DNA of 34,004 nt from an uncultured Gammaproteobacteria bacterium (GTDB lineage Bacteria > Pseudomonadota > Gammaproteobacteria > PS1 > Pseudothioglobaceae): assembly GCA_913054335.1 (NCBI GenBank), contig CAJXHL010000011.1:1-34004 (forward strand), in the 5' to 3' direction. The notes under the pieces were generated by a model. That model had not been told where the DNA came from, ran no database searches, and was given only the letters and a program-made list of their open reading frames with translations. The stretch's first letter is position 1. Each line of letters begins with the position of its first letter. The position numbers were made by a program, and so were the translations under genes. Below, in pieces: positions 1 to 9,171 of this stretch.

Positions 1-53
1 CAAGTTTAAACGCGCCCATAGATGAGACGAATTACGGCGTATTTAGAATGTAG
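1..53 (+). CDS. liuB: methylcrotonoyl-CoA carboxylase beta subunit, C-terminal end only (partial)
   Basis: Only the last codons of a gene entering from the left edge are present. Reading from base 3 gives SLNAPIDETNYGVFRM followed by TAG at 51-53. A terminus of the form APIxxTxxGVFRM is characteristic of the carboxyltransferase (beta) subunit of methylcrotonoyl-CoA carboxylase, which transfers CO2 from biotin on the LiuD subunit to 3-methylcrotonyl-CoA. The stop lies 20 bases before liuC, and the partner subunit LiuD is two genes downstream, so this is the upstream member of the same operon. Nothing can be said about the rest of the protein. The call rests on about 16 residues plus context. 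Confidence 0.8.
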   Translation, partial: SLNAPIDETNYGVFRM

Positions 54-73
54 ATGATGTATATGGATAACTT

Positions 74-856
74 ATGAGTGATGACATTGTAATACTTGAT
101 ATTGACAGCGGGGTGGCGAGTATCACCCTTAATCGTGGTGCTGTGCACAATGCCTTTGATGAAGTGATGATTGCACGACTCAGCGAGGTGTTTGATGAAC
201 TCTCTGAGCGTCATGACGTTATTGCGGTGGTCCTGCGGGGCGCGGGCAAGAGTTTTTCTGCCGGCGCAGATTTGAACTGGATGAGGCGCGCAGCGACTTT
301 TAGCTTAGAACAGAATAAAGCCGACGCACTCGGCTTGGCGAGCATGTTAGATAAGCTCAACCGATTACCAAAACTAACGATTGCTTGTGTACAGGGTGCA
401 GCCATGGGCGGCGGCATAGGATTGGTGAGCTGTTGTGATATTGTTATTGCCGATAATACGGCGAAATTTGCCTTATCGGAAGTAAAGTTAGGACTCATAC
501 CGGCGACGATTTCGCCTTATGTTTTAGCGGCAATTGGTGCACGTCAAGCGCGTCGATATTTCCAAACTGGCGAGCGCTTCGGCGTTGAGCAGGCACACCA
601 AATTGGGCTGGTGCATATTGTTGCCGAACATCAAGAGGATATGTCAGCGCAACTCCAACATATTTTAAAAGAAGCACAGGCAAATGGCCCTATGGCCATG
701 GCGAGTGCCAAGGAGCTTTGTCTCGATTTTGCTGGAAAAGCCATCAACGTCGAACTGATCAATGAAAGCGCGAGTCGTATTGCCGCCACACGCGCTGGTG
801 AAGAAGCGAAAGAAGGCTTGTCGGCTTTCTTGGAAAAACGAAAAGCTGAGTTTTGA
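74..856 (+). CDS. liuC: methylglutaconyl-CoA hydratase (enoyl-CoA hydratase family)
   Basis: A 260-residue crotonase-fold protein. It probably hydrates 3-methylglutaconyl-CoA to HMG-CoA, the step between the LiuB/LiuD carboxylase and the LiuE lyase in leucine breakdown. Visible family marks are the oxyanion-hole segment GKSFSAGADLNWM (about residues 57-69) and the second oxyanion segment CVQGAAMGGGIGLVSCCDI (about 104-122). The SAGADLNWM form is typical of LiuC rather than of generic enoyl-CoA hydratases. Length is normal for the family. The start at 74 has a weak GGA upstream and lies 20 bases after the liuB stop, consistent with operon translation. Substrate assignment is from motif plus context; a general enoyl-CoA hydratase is the alternative. 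Confidence 0.9.
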   Translation: MSDDIVILDIDSGVASITLNRGAVHNAFDEVMIARLSEVFDELSERHDVIAVVLRGAGKSFSAGADLNWMRRAATFSLEQNKADALGLASMLDKLNRLPKLTIACVQGAAMGGGIGLVSCCDIVIADNTAKFALSEVKLGLIPATISPYVLAAIGARQARRYFQTGERFGVEQAHQIGLVHIVAEHQEDMSAQLQHILKEAQANGPMAMASAKELCLDFAGKAINVELINESASRIAATRAGEEAKEGLSAFLEKRKAEF

Positions 857-889
857 GCTTGAGATACGTAGTGGGGGCGTGCATATTTT

Positions 890-2878
890 ATGTTTAAAAA
901 AATACTGATAGCCAATCGCGGCGAAATTGCTTGTCGTGTTATAAAAACAGCGCGAAAAATGGGCGTTAAATGTGTTGCGGTTTATTCTACAGCCGATAGG
1001 CGAGCGCTACATGTGCGTCTAGCAGATGAGTCTGTTTGTATTGGCGAAGCGAAGTCCAGCGAGTCGTATCTTAGGGGCGATGTCATTATTAAAGCTGCGC
1101 TGACTTGTGGTGCAGAGGCCATCCATCCGGGGTACGGGTTTTTATCCGAAAACGCTGAATTTGAGCGTGCATGCGCCGCCGCCGGACTGGTATTTATTGG
1201 ACCTTCTGCGGATTCTATCTCCGCAATGGGGCTAAAAGATTGCGCCAAAGATATTATGAGAAAAGCCGGTGTGCCGGTGGTGCCAGGGTATCAGGGCGAA
1301 CAACAGGACGATAACTTTCTTGCTGAAAAGGCACAAGAGATAGGCTATCCAGTTTTGATTAAGGCGGTTGCTGGCGGTGGCGGCAAGGGTATGCGCTTGG
1401 TTGAGCATGCGTCTGATTTTATTGAGTCTTTAGCAACATGTCGACGTGAATCAAGCGCTGCCTTTGCTAATGACCACCTCTTAATCGAGAAATATCTCAT
1501 CCAGCCACGCCATATCGAGGTTCAGATTTTTGGCGATAGGCAAGGAAACGTGCTACATCTATTTGAGCGTGATTGTTCTTTACAAAGGCGTCATCAAAAA
1601 GTAGTGGAAGAGGCACCTGCACCAAATATATCAGATGATTTTCGAAATGCTATATGCGGCGCAGCTGTGCGAGCCGCTCAAGCTATTGACTATTACGGTG
1701 CGGGAACGGTTGAATTCATCGTTCAGGGTGATACTTTTTATTTTATGGAAATGAACACTCGTTTGCAGGTCGAGCATCCGGTGACAGAAATGATTACTGG
1801 ACAAGATTTAGTGGAATGGCAGTTGCGTGTTGCCTGCGGAGAGGCGTTGCCTCTGGCTCAAGACGATATTAGTATTAATGGCCATGCTTTTGAATCGAGG
1901 CTTTATGCCGAAGATCCGGCAAGAGACTTTATGCCACAAACCGGTCGTGTTCATCATTTCTCTTATCCTCAGCAGAGTCAATACATGCGTGTTGATACAG
2001 GCATTGAAGCGGGCGATTCGGTGAGCGTTCATTACGATCCAATGGTGGCTAAGTTGGCGTCATGGGGTGAAGATCGCACTAGCGCAGCGCTAAACATGGC
2101 TGAATTGTTGCGTTGTACCTACATGAGCGGTTTGCCAAGTAACCAAGAATTTGTAGCGAGTGTATTTGACCACAATGTATTTTTAGACGCCGTCATTGAT
2201 ACCGGTTTTATTGCGCGCTACGAGCAAGACTTAATACCAGAAACCTACGCTAAGGCAGCCGAAACTGAAATAGCTTTGGCCGCTCTGTTTTATCTGTTGG
2301 GATTGGGCATTCAATCTTCAGCAGTTAACCCATGGAATGCCCACGATAACTGGCGAATGGGCGCTAGTGCTCTGCTACGCAATTTGAGTCTGGTGAATAA
2401 AGGCGAAGTCATTGCTGTAATGGCCACATGTCATGGCGAATCTCTAGAGGTGGAAGGTATTGGTCAGGTCAAACTATTGTCTTATCACGATGGCGTGCTC
2501 AAAGCCTTGATTGATGACGTTGAAGTGAGCGCTGTGGTTCTATCTTACAAGCAAGGCATCACTGTTTTCTCTAATGGCCGCGTTGTTGATTTACACGTGT
2601 TTACACCCGAGCTTGATGGCGACACGCTTGATGCAAACGGTGGGCGCATTGTTGCACCCATGCCGGGTTCGATTGTGCAGGTGATGGTAGAGGTGGAATC
2701 TGTTGTTGGCAAAGGACAGCCGTTACTTGTGATGGACAGTATGAAGGTTGAAACAACCATTCCAGCGAATTTCGATGGTGTGGTCAAAGGTGTGTATATT
2801 GCCCCAGGTGATCAAGTCCAAGAAGGCACTTTATTGATTGAGATCGCACAAGAAGAAGGTGAGAATGATGCTGCCTAA
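890..2878 (+). CDS. liuD: methylcrotonoyl-CoA carboxylase alpha subunit (biotin carboxylase + biotin carrier)
   Basis: 662 residues with the order expected for an acyl-CoA carboxylase alpha chain. It begins with an N-terminal biotin carboxylase domain (FKKILIANRGEIACRVI), then an ATP-grasp glycine loop GGGGKGMR near residues 162-169 and the conserved EMNTRLQVEH near 286-295. A C-terminal biotinyl domain carries the acceptor lysine at about residue 619. It carboxylates its own biotin with ATP and bicarbonate, and LiuB passes the carboxyl group to 3-methylcrotonyl-CoA. The biotin site reads VMDSMKVE instead of the usual EAMKM. The lysine is retained, but the following Met is Val and the preceding Ala is Ser. 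A purine-rich GGGGG lies upstream of the ATG. The 3' end overlaps liuE by 14 bases. Confidence 0.95.
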   Translation: MFKKILIANRGEIACRVIKTARKMGVKCVAVYSTADRRALHVRLADESVCIGEAKSSESYLRGDVIIKAALTCGAEAIHPGYGFLSENAEFERACAAAGLVFIGPSADSISAMGLKDCAKDIMRKAGVPVVPGYQGEQQDDNFLAEKAQEIGYPVLIKAVAGGGGKGMRLVEHASDFIESLATCRRESSAAFANDHLLIEKYLIQPRHIEVQIFGDRQGNVLHLFERDCSLQRRHQKVVEEAPAPNISDDFRNAICGAAVRAAQAIDYYGAGTVEFIVQGDTFYFMEMNTRLQVEHPVTEMITGQDLVEWQLRVACGEALPLAQDDISINGHAFESRLYAEDPARDFMPQTGRVHHFSYPQQSQYMRVDTGIEAGDSVSVHYDPMVAKLASWGEDRTSAALNMAELLRCTYMSGLPSNQEFVASVFDHNVFLDAVIDTGFIARYEQDLIPETYAKAAETEIALAALFYLLGLGIQSSAVNPWNAHDNWRMGASALLRNLSLVNKGEVIAVMATCHGESLEVEGIGQVKLLSYHDGVLKALIDDVEVSAVVLSYKQGITVFSNGRVVDLHVFTPELDGDTLDANGGRIVAPMPGSIVQVMVEVESVVGKGQPLLVMDSMKVETTIPANFDGVVKGVYIAPGDQVQEGTLLIEIAQEEGENDAA

Positions 2879-3737
2879 ATACGCACAAATCTATGAAGTG
2901 GGGCCGCGTGATGGTTTACAAAATGAATCGCAATACATAGCCACTTCAGTAAAAATTGAATTGATAGAGCGACTGGCAAATGCGGGTTTTACTCACGTTG
3001 AAGCGACCAGTTTTGTCTCTCCTAAAGCAGTACCACAAATGGCTGATCACGCTGAGGTAATGGCGGGTATCAAGCGCAAAAAAGGCGTTGTTTATCCAGT
3101 GCTGGTGCCCAATGTTCGCGGCATGGAGGCGGCCCTTAAGGCAAAAGCTCAAACAGTGGCTGTTTTTGCCGCCGCCTCTGAAGGCTTCTCTTTGAAAAAT
3201 ATTAATTGTTCAATTAAGGAGAGTTTTGTCCGTTTTGCCCCCATCATACAGATGGCACAAAAGACGAACATACCCGTACGTGGCTATGTCTCGTGTGTTG
3301 TGGGTTGTCCTTATGAAGGTGATATCGCACCCAGCGCAGTTGCTAAGGTGGCGAGCGAATTATTTAAGGCAGGTTGTTACGAAATATCATTGGGCGACAC
3401 GATTGGTGTTGGCACCCCTGAGCAGGTGCGCAGCATGCTAGAAGCGGTAATGAAGGTTGTACCAGCAGAGCGTTTGGCCTTGCATTTTCATGACACTCAT
3501 GGCCGCGCTCTAGACAACATTCGCCTGGGCCTTGAAATGGGTATACAGGTGATAGACGCCTCTGTTGCTGGTTTGGGCGGCTGCCCCTATGCGCCAGGAG
3601 CCAGTGGCAATGTCGCCAGCGAAGCCGTGCTCAGCATGCTGCACGAACTTGGCATTGAAACCGGTATCGATTTGGCTGATGTAACTGATACTGCTCGGTT
3701 TATTTCCTCACACTTGGGTCGCTTGCCTAGTGCTTAA
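2865..3737 (+). CDS. liuE: hydroxymethylglutaryl-CoA lyase
   Basis: Cleaves HMG-CoA to acetyl-CoA and acetoacetate, the last step of the leucine pathway. The N-terminal EVGPRDGLQNE motif supplies metal- and substrate-binding residues. The family signature SVAGLGGCPYAPGASGN near the C-terminus contains the catalytic Cys (about residue 240). The reading frame is open further 5' to a TTG at 2838, but I place the start at the ATG at 2865 (an ATG at 2868 is equally possible). AGAAGG lies just upstream, homologues begin a few residues before the VGPRDG motif, and this gives 290 residues, the usual length. It overlaps the end of liuD by 14 bases, which implies coupled translation. Confidence 0.95.
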   Translation: MMLPKYAQIYEVGPRDGLQNESQYIATSVKIELIERLANAGFTHVEATSFVSPKAVPQMADHAEVMAGIKRKKGVVYPVLVPNVRGMEAALKAKAQTVAVFAAASEGFSLKNINCSIKESFVRFAPIIQMAQKTNIPVRGYVSCVVGCPYEGDIAPSAVAKVASELFKAGCYEISLGDTIGVGTPEQVRSMLEAVMKVVPAERLALHFHDTHGRALDNIRLGLEMGIQVIDASVAGLGGCPYAPGASGNVASEAVLSMLHELGIETGIDLADVTDTARFISSHLGRLPSA

Positions 3738-3773
3738 ACGACTTACTCTTAACAAATATAAGGTTGTACTATT

Positions 3774-4940
3774 ATGATTTCTTATCCGATATTAAAATTT
3801 AGCCATCCAGCAGAGATTGAAATGCTACGTGATGGCGTCTTCAAATTTGCACAAGAAGAAATAGCGCCACGTGCTGCGCAAATAGATAAAGACAATGAAT
3901 TTCCACAAGATTTGTGGCCCAAGATGGGTGACATGGGCCTACTGGGCATCACCGTGTCGGAACAATATGGCGGCGCAGGAATGGGCTACTTGGCACATGT
4001 TGTCGCAATGGAGGAGTTGTCTCGAGCATCGGCTTCAGTGGCTTTAAGCTATGGTGCACATTCAAATTTGTGCGTGAATCAAATATTCCGCAATGGCACG
4101 GATGCTCAGCGCGAACGCTACTTGCCTAAATTGATTAGTGGTGAGCACGTTGGCGCGCTCGCTATGAGTGAAACAGGTGCTGGATCTGATGTTGTCAATA
4201 TGCGTTTGCGCGCCGACAAGAAAGGCGATGTGTATGTTTTGAATGGCAGCAAAATGTGGATTACCAATGGCCCTGAAGCCTCTACTTTGGTGGTTTATGC
4301 AAAGACAGATATGGCGGCAGGCGCAAAAGGTATTACTGCGTTTATTATTGAGAAAACGATGGCGGGCTTTTCAACTGCGCAGAAGCTCGATAAACTCGGC
4401 ATGCGCGGCTCCAATACCTGTGAGCTGGTATTTGAGAATTGCGAAGTGCCAGCAGAAAATATATTGGGACAAGAAGGCGCAGGTGTTAGGGTGTTGATGA
4501 GCGGTCTCGACTATGAGCGCTTGGTTTTGTCCGGTGGACCGCTTGGTATCATGCAGGCTTGTATGGATGTTGTTGTGCCCTACATTCATGAGCGCGAACA
4601 ATTCGGCCAAGCCATTGGCCATTTCGAATTAATTCAAGGCAAGATTGCGGATATGTACACCACACTTTCGTCGCAACGCGCCTACGTATATGCGGTGGCA
4701 CAAGCCTGCGATCGAGGTGAAACAGCACGCAAGGATGCAGCCGGATGTATTTTAATGAGCGCAGAAGCTGCGACTCAAATGGCTTTGCAGGCAATCCAAA
4801 CCTTAGGCGGGAACGGCTATACCAATGAATTTCCTGCTGGTCGTCTATTAAGAGACGCCAAGCTTTACGAAATAGGCGCAGGCACGTCTGAAATACGCAG
4901 AATGCTAATCGGCCGCGAATTATTTGAAGAAACAAAATGA
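3774..4940 (+). CDS. liuA: isovaleryl-CoA dehydrogenase
   Basis: An FAD-dependent acyl-CoA dehydrogenase of 388 residues that oxidises isovaleryl-CoA to 3-methylcrotonyl-CoA, passing electrons to ETF. The flavin-binding stretches [10 protein letters not shown] (about 130-139) and WITNGP (about 162-167) are visible, as is the C-terminal [22 protein letters not shown] segment. The decisive feature is [15 protein letters not shown]: Glu248 sits at the position used as catalytic base by isovaleryl-CoA dehydrogenases, which differs from the position in most acyl-CoA dehydrogenases. liuA usually leads liu operons; here it follows liuE after 36 bases. Its stop overlaps the next start in an ATGA. Confidence 0.95.
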   Translation: MISYPILKFSHPAEIEMLRDGVFKFAQEEIAPRAAQIDKDNEFPQDLWPKMGDMGLLGITVSEQYGGAGMGYLAHVVAMEELSRASASVALSYGAHSNLCVNQIFRNGTDAQRERYLPKLISGEHVGALAMSETGAGSDVVNMRLRADKKGDVYVLNGSKMWITNGPEASTLVVYAKTDMAAGAKGITAFIIEKTMAGFSTAQKLDKLGMRGSNTCELVFENCEVPAENILGQEGAGVRVLMSGLDYERLVLSGGPLGIMQACMDVVVPYIHEREQFGQAIGHFELIQGKIADMYTTLSSQRAYVYAVAQACDRGETARKDAAGCILMSAEAATQMALQAIQTLGGNGYTNEFPAGRLLRDAKLYEIGAGTSEIRRMLIGRELFEETK

Positions 4941-7900
4941 CACAACAACCCAAGCCTTTGCAACATAAGGATATAGCGCTTAGCGACAAGTATGAGTTGG
5001 ACGATGGAATTGCTTTCATGTCAGGGCTGCAAGCGTTAGTGAGAATTCCGATTGTTCAGCGTCGTAGAGATAAGGCAGCCGGCCTCAAAACAGCGGGATT
5101 TATTTCTGGCTATCGAGGCTCGCCTTTAGGCGGTTATGACGCCGAATTAACGCGCGCGAATAAATATCTAGAAGATTTAGACATTAAGTTTCATCCGGGC
5201 TTGAACGAGGATTTAGCGGCAACATCGATCTGGGGCACACAGCAGGTTAATTTGATGCCTGGTGGATCTGATTATGACGGTGTGTTTGGTATTTGGTATG
5301 GAAAAGCACCCGGCGTTGATCGCTCGATTGATGCTATGCGCCATGCTAGTGCTCACGGTACAGCGCCACATGGCGGCGTGCTTGCGATTGTTGGCGATGA
5401 CCATGGATGCCAATCTTCGACATTACCATGTCAGAGTGACCATGTTCTTGCATCGATGATTATTCCGGTCTTGTATCCGTCCAGTATTAATGAGTTTGTT
5501 GAATACGGCTTGCTCGGTATCGAGATGTCGCGCTACGCAGGTTGTTGGACTGCACTTAAGGTGACCAGCGAAACCGTAGAAACAACAGGCACTGTGGACT
5601 TATCCATAGAAAAACAAGAAATCTTGCAGCCAAACGCCGACGAATTTAGCATGCCAGAGGGCGGTGTTCACATACGCCTTAATGACGTTCCACGTGAAAT
5701 TGATGATCGATTGCAAAACTATAAGGCCTTTGCTTGTCACGCCTTTTGTCGTAAGAACAAAATTGATAAAACAGTCATGGACAGCCCGAATCCGCGCTTT
5801 GGTATTATTACCTCGGGTAAATCTTATGGCGATGTTATGCAAGCACTGGTTGAGCTTGGAATTACTGAAGAGGTTGCTGCGAAAATAGGCTTGCGGGTTT
5901 ACAAGGTTGGCATGGTGTGGCCGTTAGAGCCGCAAGGCGTGCAAAACTTTGTTCAGGGCTTGGAAGAAATTTTGATTGTTGAAGAAAAGCGTGAGATGAT
6001 TGAATATCAACTCAAGCAACAAATCTTTAACTGGCCTTCAGAGACGCGCCCTGTTGTTGTTGGTAAATACGATGAAAATAGTGAGATATTGCTACCACTG
6101 GAAAATGATCAGTCTGTCGGGCTTGTTGCCCACGTGATTGCAAAACGTCTTGGACACTTCTATCACAACGAACAGGTTGAGGCGCGTTTACAGTTCTTTG
6201 AAAGTAGGGAAGCGACAATGGCTAGCTACGTTCCACCGATGCTGCGCAGACCATTTTATTGTGCAGGCTGTCCGCATAATACATCCACCAAGGTGCCTGA
6301 AGGTAGTTTTGCTCTGGCTGGTATTGGTTGTCATTTTATGGTGCAGTGGATGGATCGTAATACGGCTTTGCCGACACATATGGGCGGCGAAGGCATCCCA
6401 TGGGTTGGCTCTTCTGCCTTTACAAAGCAAAAACATATTTTTACCAATTTAGGTGACGGCACTTATTTCCACTCAGGCTCGCTTGCGATCCGCGCAGCGG
6501 TTGCGTCTAAAGTCGATATCACTTATAAAATCCTCTACAATGACGCCGTCGCAATGACCGGCGGCCAGAGCGTGGATGGTGATTTACCCGTTCATCGAGT
6601 GGCTCAACAAGTCGTTTCGGAAGGTGTCACTAAGGTGTGGATACTCACTGAAACTCTGGAGAATTACAAAGATCGCAGCCTCTTTCCGAGCGAGGTTGAA
6701 ATATTGAGCCGTGATTACCTCGATAAGGTCGCTAAACAATGTCAAGAGACAAAGGGTACGACGGTTATTATTTACGATCAAACTTGTGCGGCAGAAAAAC
6801 GTCGCCGCCGTAAACGTGGCACATTTCCTGACCCGGCGAAACGCGTTATGATTAATCAGGCGGTGTGCGAGGGCTGTGGCGATTGTTCTGATCAGTCCAA
6901 TTGTGTTGCTGTGCAACCGGTAGAGACTGAATACGGCCGTAAACGCAAGATTAATCAATCGGCGTGTAATAAAGATTTTAGTTGCTTAAAAGGTTTTTGT
7001 CCGTCTTTTGTAACGATTGAGGGTGGCGAGCTTCGCAAAACTAAAGCGGGCAATAGTTTTGATGATGTGTTGGCTAATATTCCTCAGCCGAAGTTGATGA
7101 AAATAGATAAAGCCTACAATATTATGGTCACAGGTATTGGCGGCACGGGCGTCACAACGATTGGTGCCTTGCTGGGCATTGCTGCACATATGGAAGGGAA
7201 ATTTTGTCGTAATCTTGATGCTGCAGGCCTTGCGCAAAAAGGTGGCGAAGTTCTCAGCCATGTGCGTATTAGCCCGGTGCGTGACGATTTACGTACAGGC
7301 CATATTATCGCCGGCGGTGCTGATTTGCTGTTGGCTTGTGACATGGTTTCAGCGGTCGGCAAGACGTCTTACGAAGCTCTCCATGCCGAGCGCACTAGGG
7401 CAGTTATCAACACAGAAAATACACCCGTTGCTGATTTTGTTATTAATAACGAGATTAACCTTAGTCACGAGGAAGTGAACAGCGTTCTGATGGAGGCAAC
7501 TCAAGCCGACTCACAGTATTTCGTTTCTGCTACATCGCTTGCATTGACCCTGCTTGGAGACGAGATCGCAACCAATGTACTGATGCTTGGTTTTGCTTGG
7601 CAAAAAGGCTTGATACCGGTTGGTCTTGAGGCGATTGAGCGCGCAATTACCTTGAATGGCGTTGCCATTGAGATGAATCTGCAGGCTTTTGCATATGGTC
7701 GTTTGGCAGTACATGACCCTAAAAAACTCGCAGAGTTGATGCGTTCGATTTTGGGTGATGACACCCCTGAGACGAATGAGACTGTCGATGGGCTTGACCG
7801 GATAATAGCAAAGCGTGTGAGCTACTTAGAAGATTATCAAAATACGGCCTATGCCCAGCGCTATCAACATTTGCTTGATCGTGTTATTAAGGTTGAGAAT

Positions 7901-8422
7901 GAAACAATGAGCGCAGCGGAGAGTCTAAGTAAAGTGGCTGCCCAAAGTTATCATAAGGTTTTGGCCTATAAGGACGAATACGAGGTTGCGAGACTTTATA
8001 GTAATGGCGCATTTATCAAAGAGCTGAAGGCACAATTCTCTGGCAACTACAAGATAAAATTCCATATGGCGCCGCCAATCTTATCTGGCAATGATCTTGC
8101 AACAGGACGCCCTAAAAAACGCACTTTCGGGCCTTGGATGCTTAGCGCTTTGTCTTTATTGGCGCGTTTTAAAACCCTGCGAGGTACAGCGTTTGATATA
8201 TTTGGCTATCACCATGACCGTCGAGAGGAGCGAGCACTCATTAAGAGCTTTGAAGCTGATGTCGAGTTCGTCGTTCAGAGGCTTACAACGGACAATTATG
8301 AATTATGCGTGGAGTTGTTATCCTTACCGCTTGCGATTAAAGGCTATGGTCCTGTTAAGGCCGCCAACATAGAAAAATCAAAAGCCAGTCATAACACGTT
8401 AATGGCGCAATTATCGCTCTAG
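4937..8422 (+). CDS. fused indolepyruvate:ferredoxin oxidoreductase-type 2-oxoacid oxidoreductase
   Basis: An 1161-residue single-chain member of the 2-oxoacid:ferredoxin oxidoreductase family, which uses thiamine diphosphate, CoA and Fe-S clusters to convert 2-oxoacids oxidatively to acyl-CoA. An N-terminal pyrimidine-binding domain ([15 protein letters not shown]) comes first. A TPP/Mg domain follows, with GDGTYFHSG near residue 506 and [14 protein letters not shown] near 534. A cysteine-rich stretch comes next, with [13 protein letters not shown] near 643-655 and [12 protein letters not shown] near 675-686, suitable for 4Fe-4S clusters. The C-terminal gamma-type domain begins at [11 protein letters not shown] near 730. 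The start overlaps the liuA stop as ATGA, so translation is coupled to leucine catabolism. That position suggests an aromatic or branched-chain 2-oxoacid, possibly 4-methyl-2-oxopentanoate (inference); indolepyruvate itself is not established. The stop shares a CTAG with the convergent thioesterase gene. Confidence 0.88.
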   Translation: MTQQPKPLQHKDIALSDKYELDDGIAFMSGLQALVRIPIVQRRRDKAAGLKTAGFISGYRGSPLGGYDAELTRANKYLEDLDIKFHPGLNEDLAATSIWGTQQVNLMPGGSDYDGVFGIWYGKAPGVDRSIDAMRHASAHGTAPHGGVLAIVGDDHGCQSSTLPCQSDHVLASMIIPVLYPSSINEFVEYGLLGIEMSRYAGCWTALKVTSETVETTGTVDLSIEKQEILQPNADEFSMPEGGVHIRLNDVPREIDDRLQNYKAFACHAFCRKNKIDKTVMDSPNPRFGIITSGKSYGDVMQALVELGITEEVAAKIGLRVYKVGMVWPLEPQGVQNFVQGLEEILIVEEKREMIEYQLKQQIFNWPSETRPVVVGKYDENSEILLPLENDQSVGLVAHVIAKRLGHFYHNEQVEARLQFFESREATMASYVPPMLRRPFYCAGCPHNTSTKVPEGSFALAGIGCHFMVQWMDRNTALPTHMGGEGIPWVGSSAFTKQKHIFTNLGDGTYFHSGSLAIRAAVASKVDITYKILYNDAVAMTGGQSVDGDLPVHRVAQQVVSEGVTKVWILTETLENYKDRSLFPSEVEILSRDYLDKVAKQCQETKGTTVIIYDQTCAAEKRRRRKRGTFPDPAKRVMINQAVCEGCGDCSDQSNCVAVQPVETEYGRKRKINQSACNKDFSCLKGFCPSFVTIEGGELRKTKAGNSFDDVLANIPQPKLMKIDKAYNIMVTGIGGTGVTTIGALLGIAAHMEGKFCRNLDAAGLAQKGGEVLSHVRISPVRDDLRTGHIIAGGADLLLACDMVSAVGKTSYEALHAERTRAVINTENTPVADFVINNEINLSHEEVNSVLMEATQADSQYFVSATSLALTLLGDEIATNVLMLGFAWQKGLIPVGLEAIERAITLNGVAIEMNLQAFAYGRLAVHDPKKLAELMRSILGDDTPETNETVDGLDRIIAKRVSYLEDYQNTAYAQRYQHLLDRVIKVENETMSAAESLSKVAAQSYHKVLAYKDEYEVARLYSNGAFIKELKAQFSGNYKIKFHMAPPILSGNDLATGRPKKRTFGPWMLSALSLLARFKTLRGTAFDIFGYHHDRREERALIKSFEADVEFVVQRLTTDNYELCVELLSLPLAIKGYGPVKAANIEKSKASHNTLMAQLSL

Positions 8423-8844
8423 AATTTATCAATAACCGCGCAAGTGAGTTCGCATGTGGCGATTAATTTTCCTTTGTCGCTGTGAACAAGAATGCGCCAC
8501 ACATGTTTTTGGCGCCCGATGTGAATGGCAGTGCACGTCGCTTCAACATGACCACTTATAACTGAGCGCAGGTGGTTAGCACTTATCACCGATCCGACCG
8601 CGTATTTTTGCTTTAAATTGACACTCATCAGCGAGGCAATGCTACCAATGGTCTCGGCCAGAACACAGGTCGCACCACCATGTAGCATGCCGAAAGGTTG
8701 ACAAGTACGCTTGTCGACCGGCATACGAGCTTTTAAATAATCCTTGCCAACCTCAATAAACTCTATGCCCAATTGATCCGACATACTTTCATTGCTAATC
8801 AGGCTTTTGACCTCTTCGATAGTGTAGTCTTTGAACCAGATAAT
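8419..8844 (-). CDS. hotdog-fold acyl-CoA thioesterase (YdiI/PaaI-like), probable ATT start
   Basis: A small hotdog thioesterase expected to hydrolyse acyl- or aroyl-CoA esters. The core QPFGMLHGGATCVLAETIGS carries the catalytic Glu of the YdiI type (residue 64 in my numbering). The first in-frame ATG is at 8784, but the frame stays open upstream and still encodes family sequence: IWFKDYTIEEVKSLISNES matches the IW...LTLDELN... opening of YdiI, which begins MIW. The codon in the Met position before Ile-Trp is ATT at 8844-8842, preceded by AAGGGG six bases upstream. No in-frame ATG, GTG or TTG lies between it and the upstream stop near 8910. I therefore annotate 141 residues starting with ATT; the conservative alternative is 121 residues from 8784. 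Its stop overlaps the end of the oxidoreductase gene. Confidence 0.85.
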   Translation of the reverse strand: MIWFKDYTIEEVKSLISNESMSDQLGIEFIEVGKDYLKARMPVDKRTCQPFGMLHGGATCVLAETIGSIASLMSVNLKQKYAVGSVISANHLRSVISGHVEATCTAIHIGRQKHVWRILVHSDKGKLIATCELTCAVIDKF

Positions 8845-8909
8845 GACGTTCCCCTTATGTGGTGAATGAGAGTGCTTTTTAGCGAAATTTTTATCGCTCC
8901 TTATCGCCT

Positions 8910-8915
8910 ATTATA
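8910..8915 (-). promoter_or_regulatory. putative -10 box for the thioesterase gene
   Basis: The minus strand reads a perfect TATAAT here, about 65 bases upstream of the proposed ATT start. The predicted transcript would begin near 8903 and include the AAGGGG at 8851-8856. No good -35 hexamer is seen at standard spacing (CTTTTA at 17 bases is poor), so this rests on the -10 alone. Confidence 0.4.
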
Positions 8916-9113
8916 AGGGTTTTGCGCGTGTATAAAAGCAACTTTCACCACCTACAACAGGCAAATAATGCTGATCTAAGTCCAACTCTTGAGTGTCAGT
9001 ATTCCGATGATTTCATTGACAGTTTGTCATAAGTGCTGAATGTGTTTTTTTCAAAAAAAGCTAAAATTGTTTTCTTATAAAAAGCAAAAATAAAAAACAG
9101 CAACAAGGTGCTC

Positions 9114-9122
9114 TGGTATAAA
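9114..9122 (+). promoter_or_regulatory. putative extended -10 promoter for SnoaL-like gene
   Basis: The plus strand reads TGGTATAAA, an extended -10 (TGn plus TATAAA), 50 bases before the chosen ATG and preceded by an A/T-rich stretch that could act as an UP element. A textbook TTGACA further upstream (9016-9021) has no good -10 at 16-18 bases, so I prefer this site. Confidence 0.4.
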
Positions 9123-9171
9123 GAGTTTAGAAAAAGACAATTTTGATCACTTAACCAAAGGAGTAATGGTT

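Larger units (their letters stand above)
8845..9171. other. divergent intergenic region between thioesterase and SnoaL-like genes
   Basis: About 330 bases without a credible gene. The left part holds the minus-strand TATAAT for the thioesterase. The middle contains TTGACA at 9016-9021, overlapping a dyad TGACA-GTT-TGTCA at 9017-9029 that could be a regulator site. The right part is very A/T-rich and holds an extended -10 for the plus-strand gene and its AAGGAG ribosome site at 9158-9163. Confidence 0.6.

Noticed and set aside
2838-2864. Longer N-terminus for HMG-CoA lyase from a TTG at 2838
   Set aside because: It adds a basic peptide not found in the family and lacks a ribosome site; AGAAGG fits the ATG at 2865.
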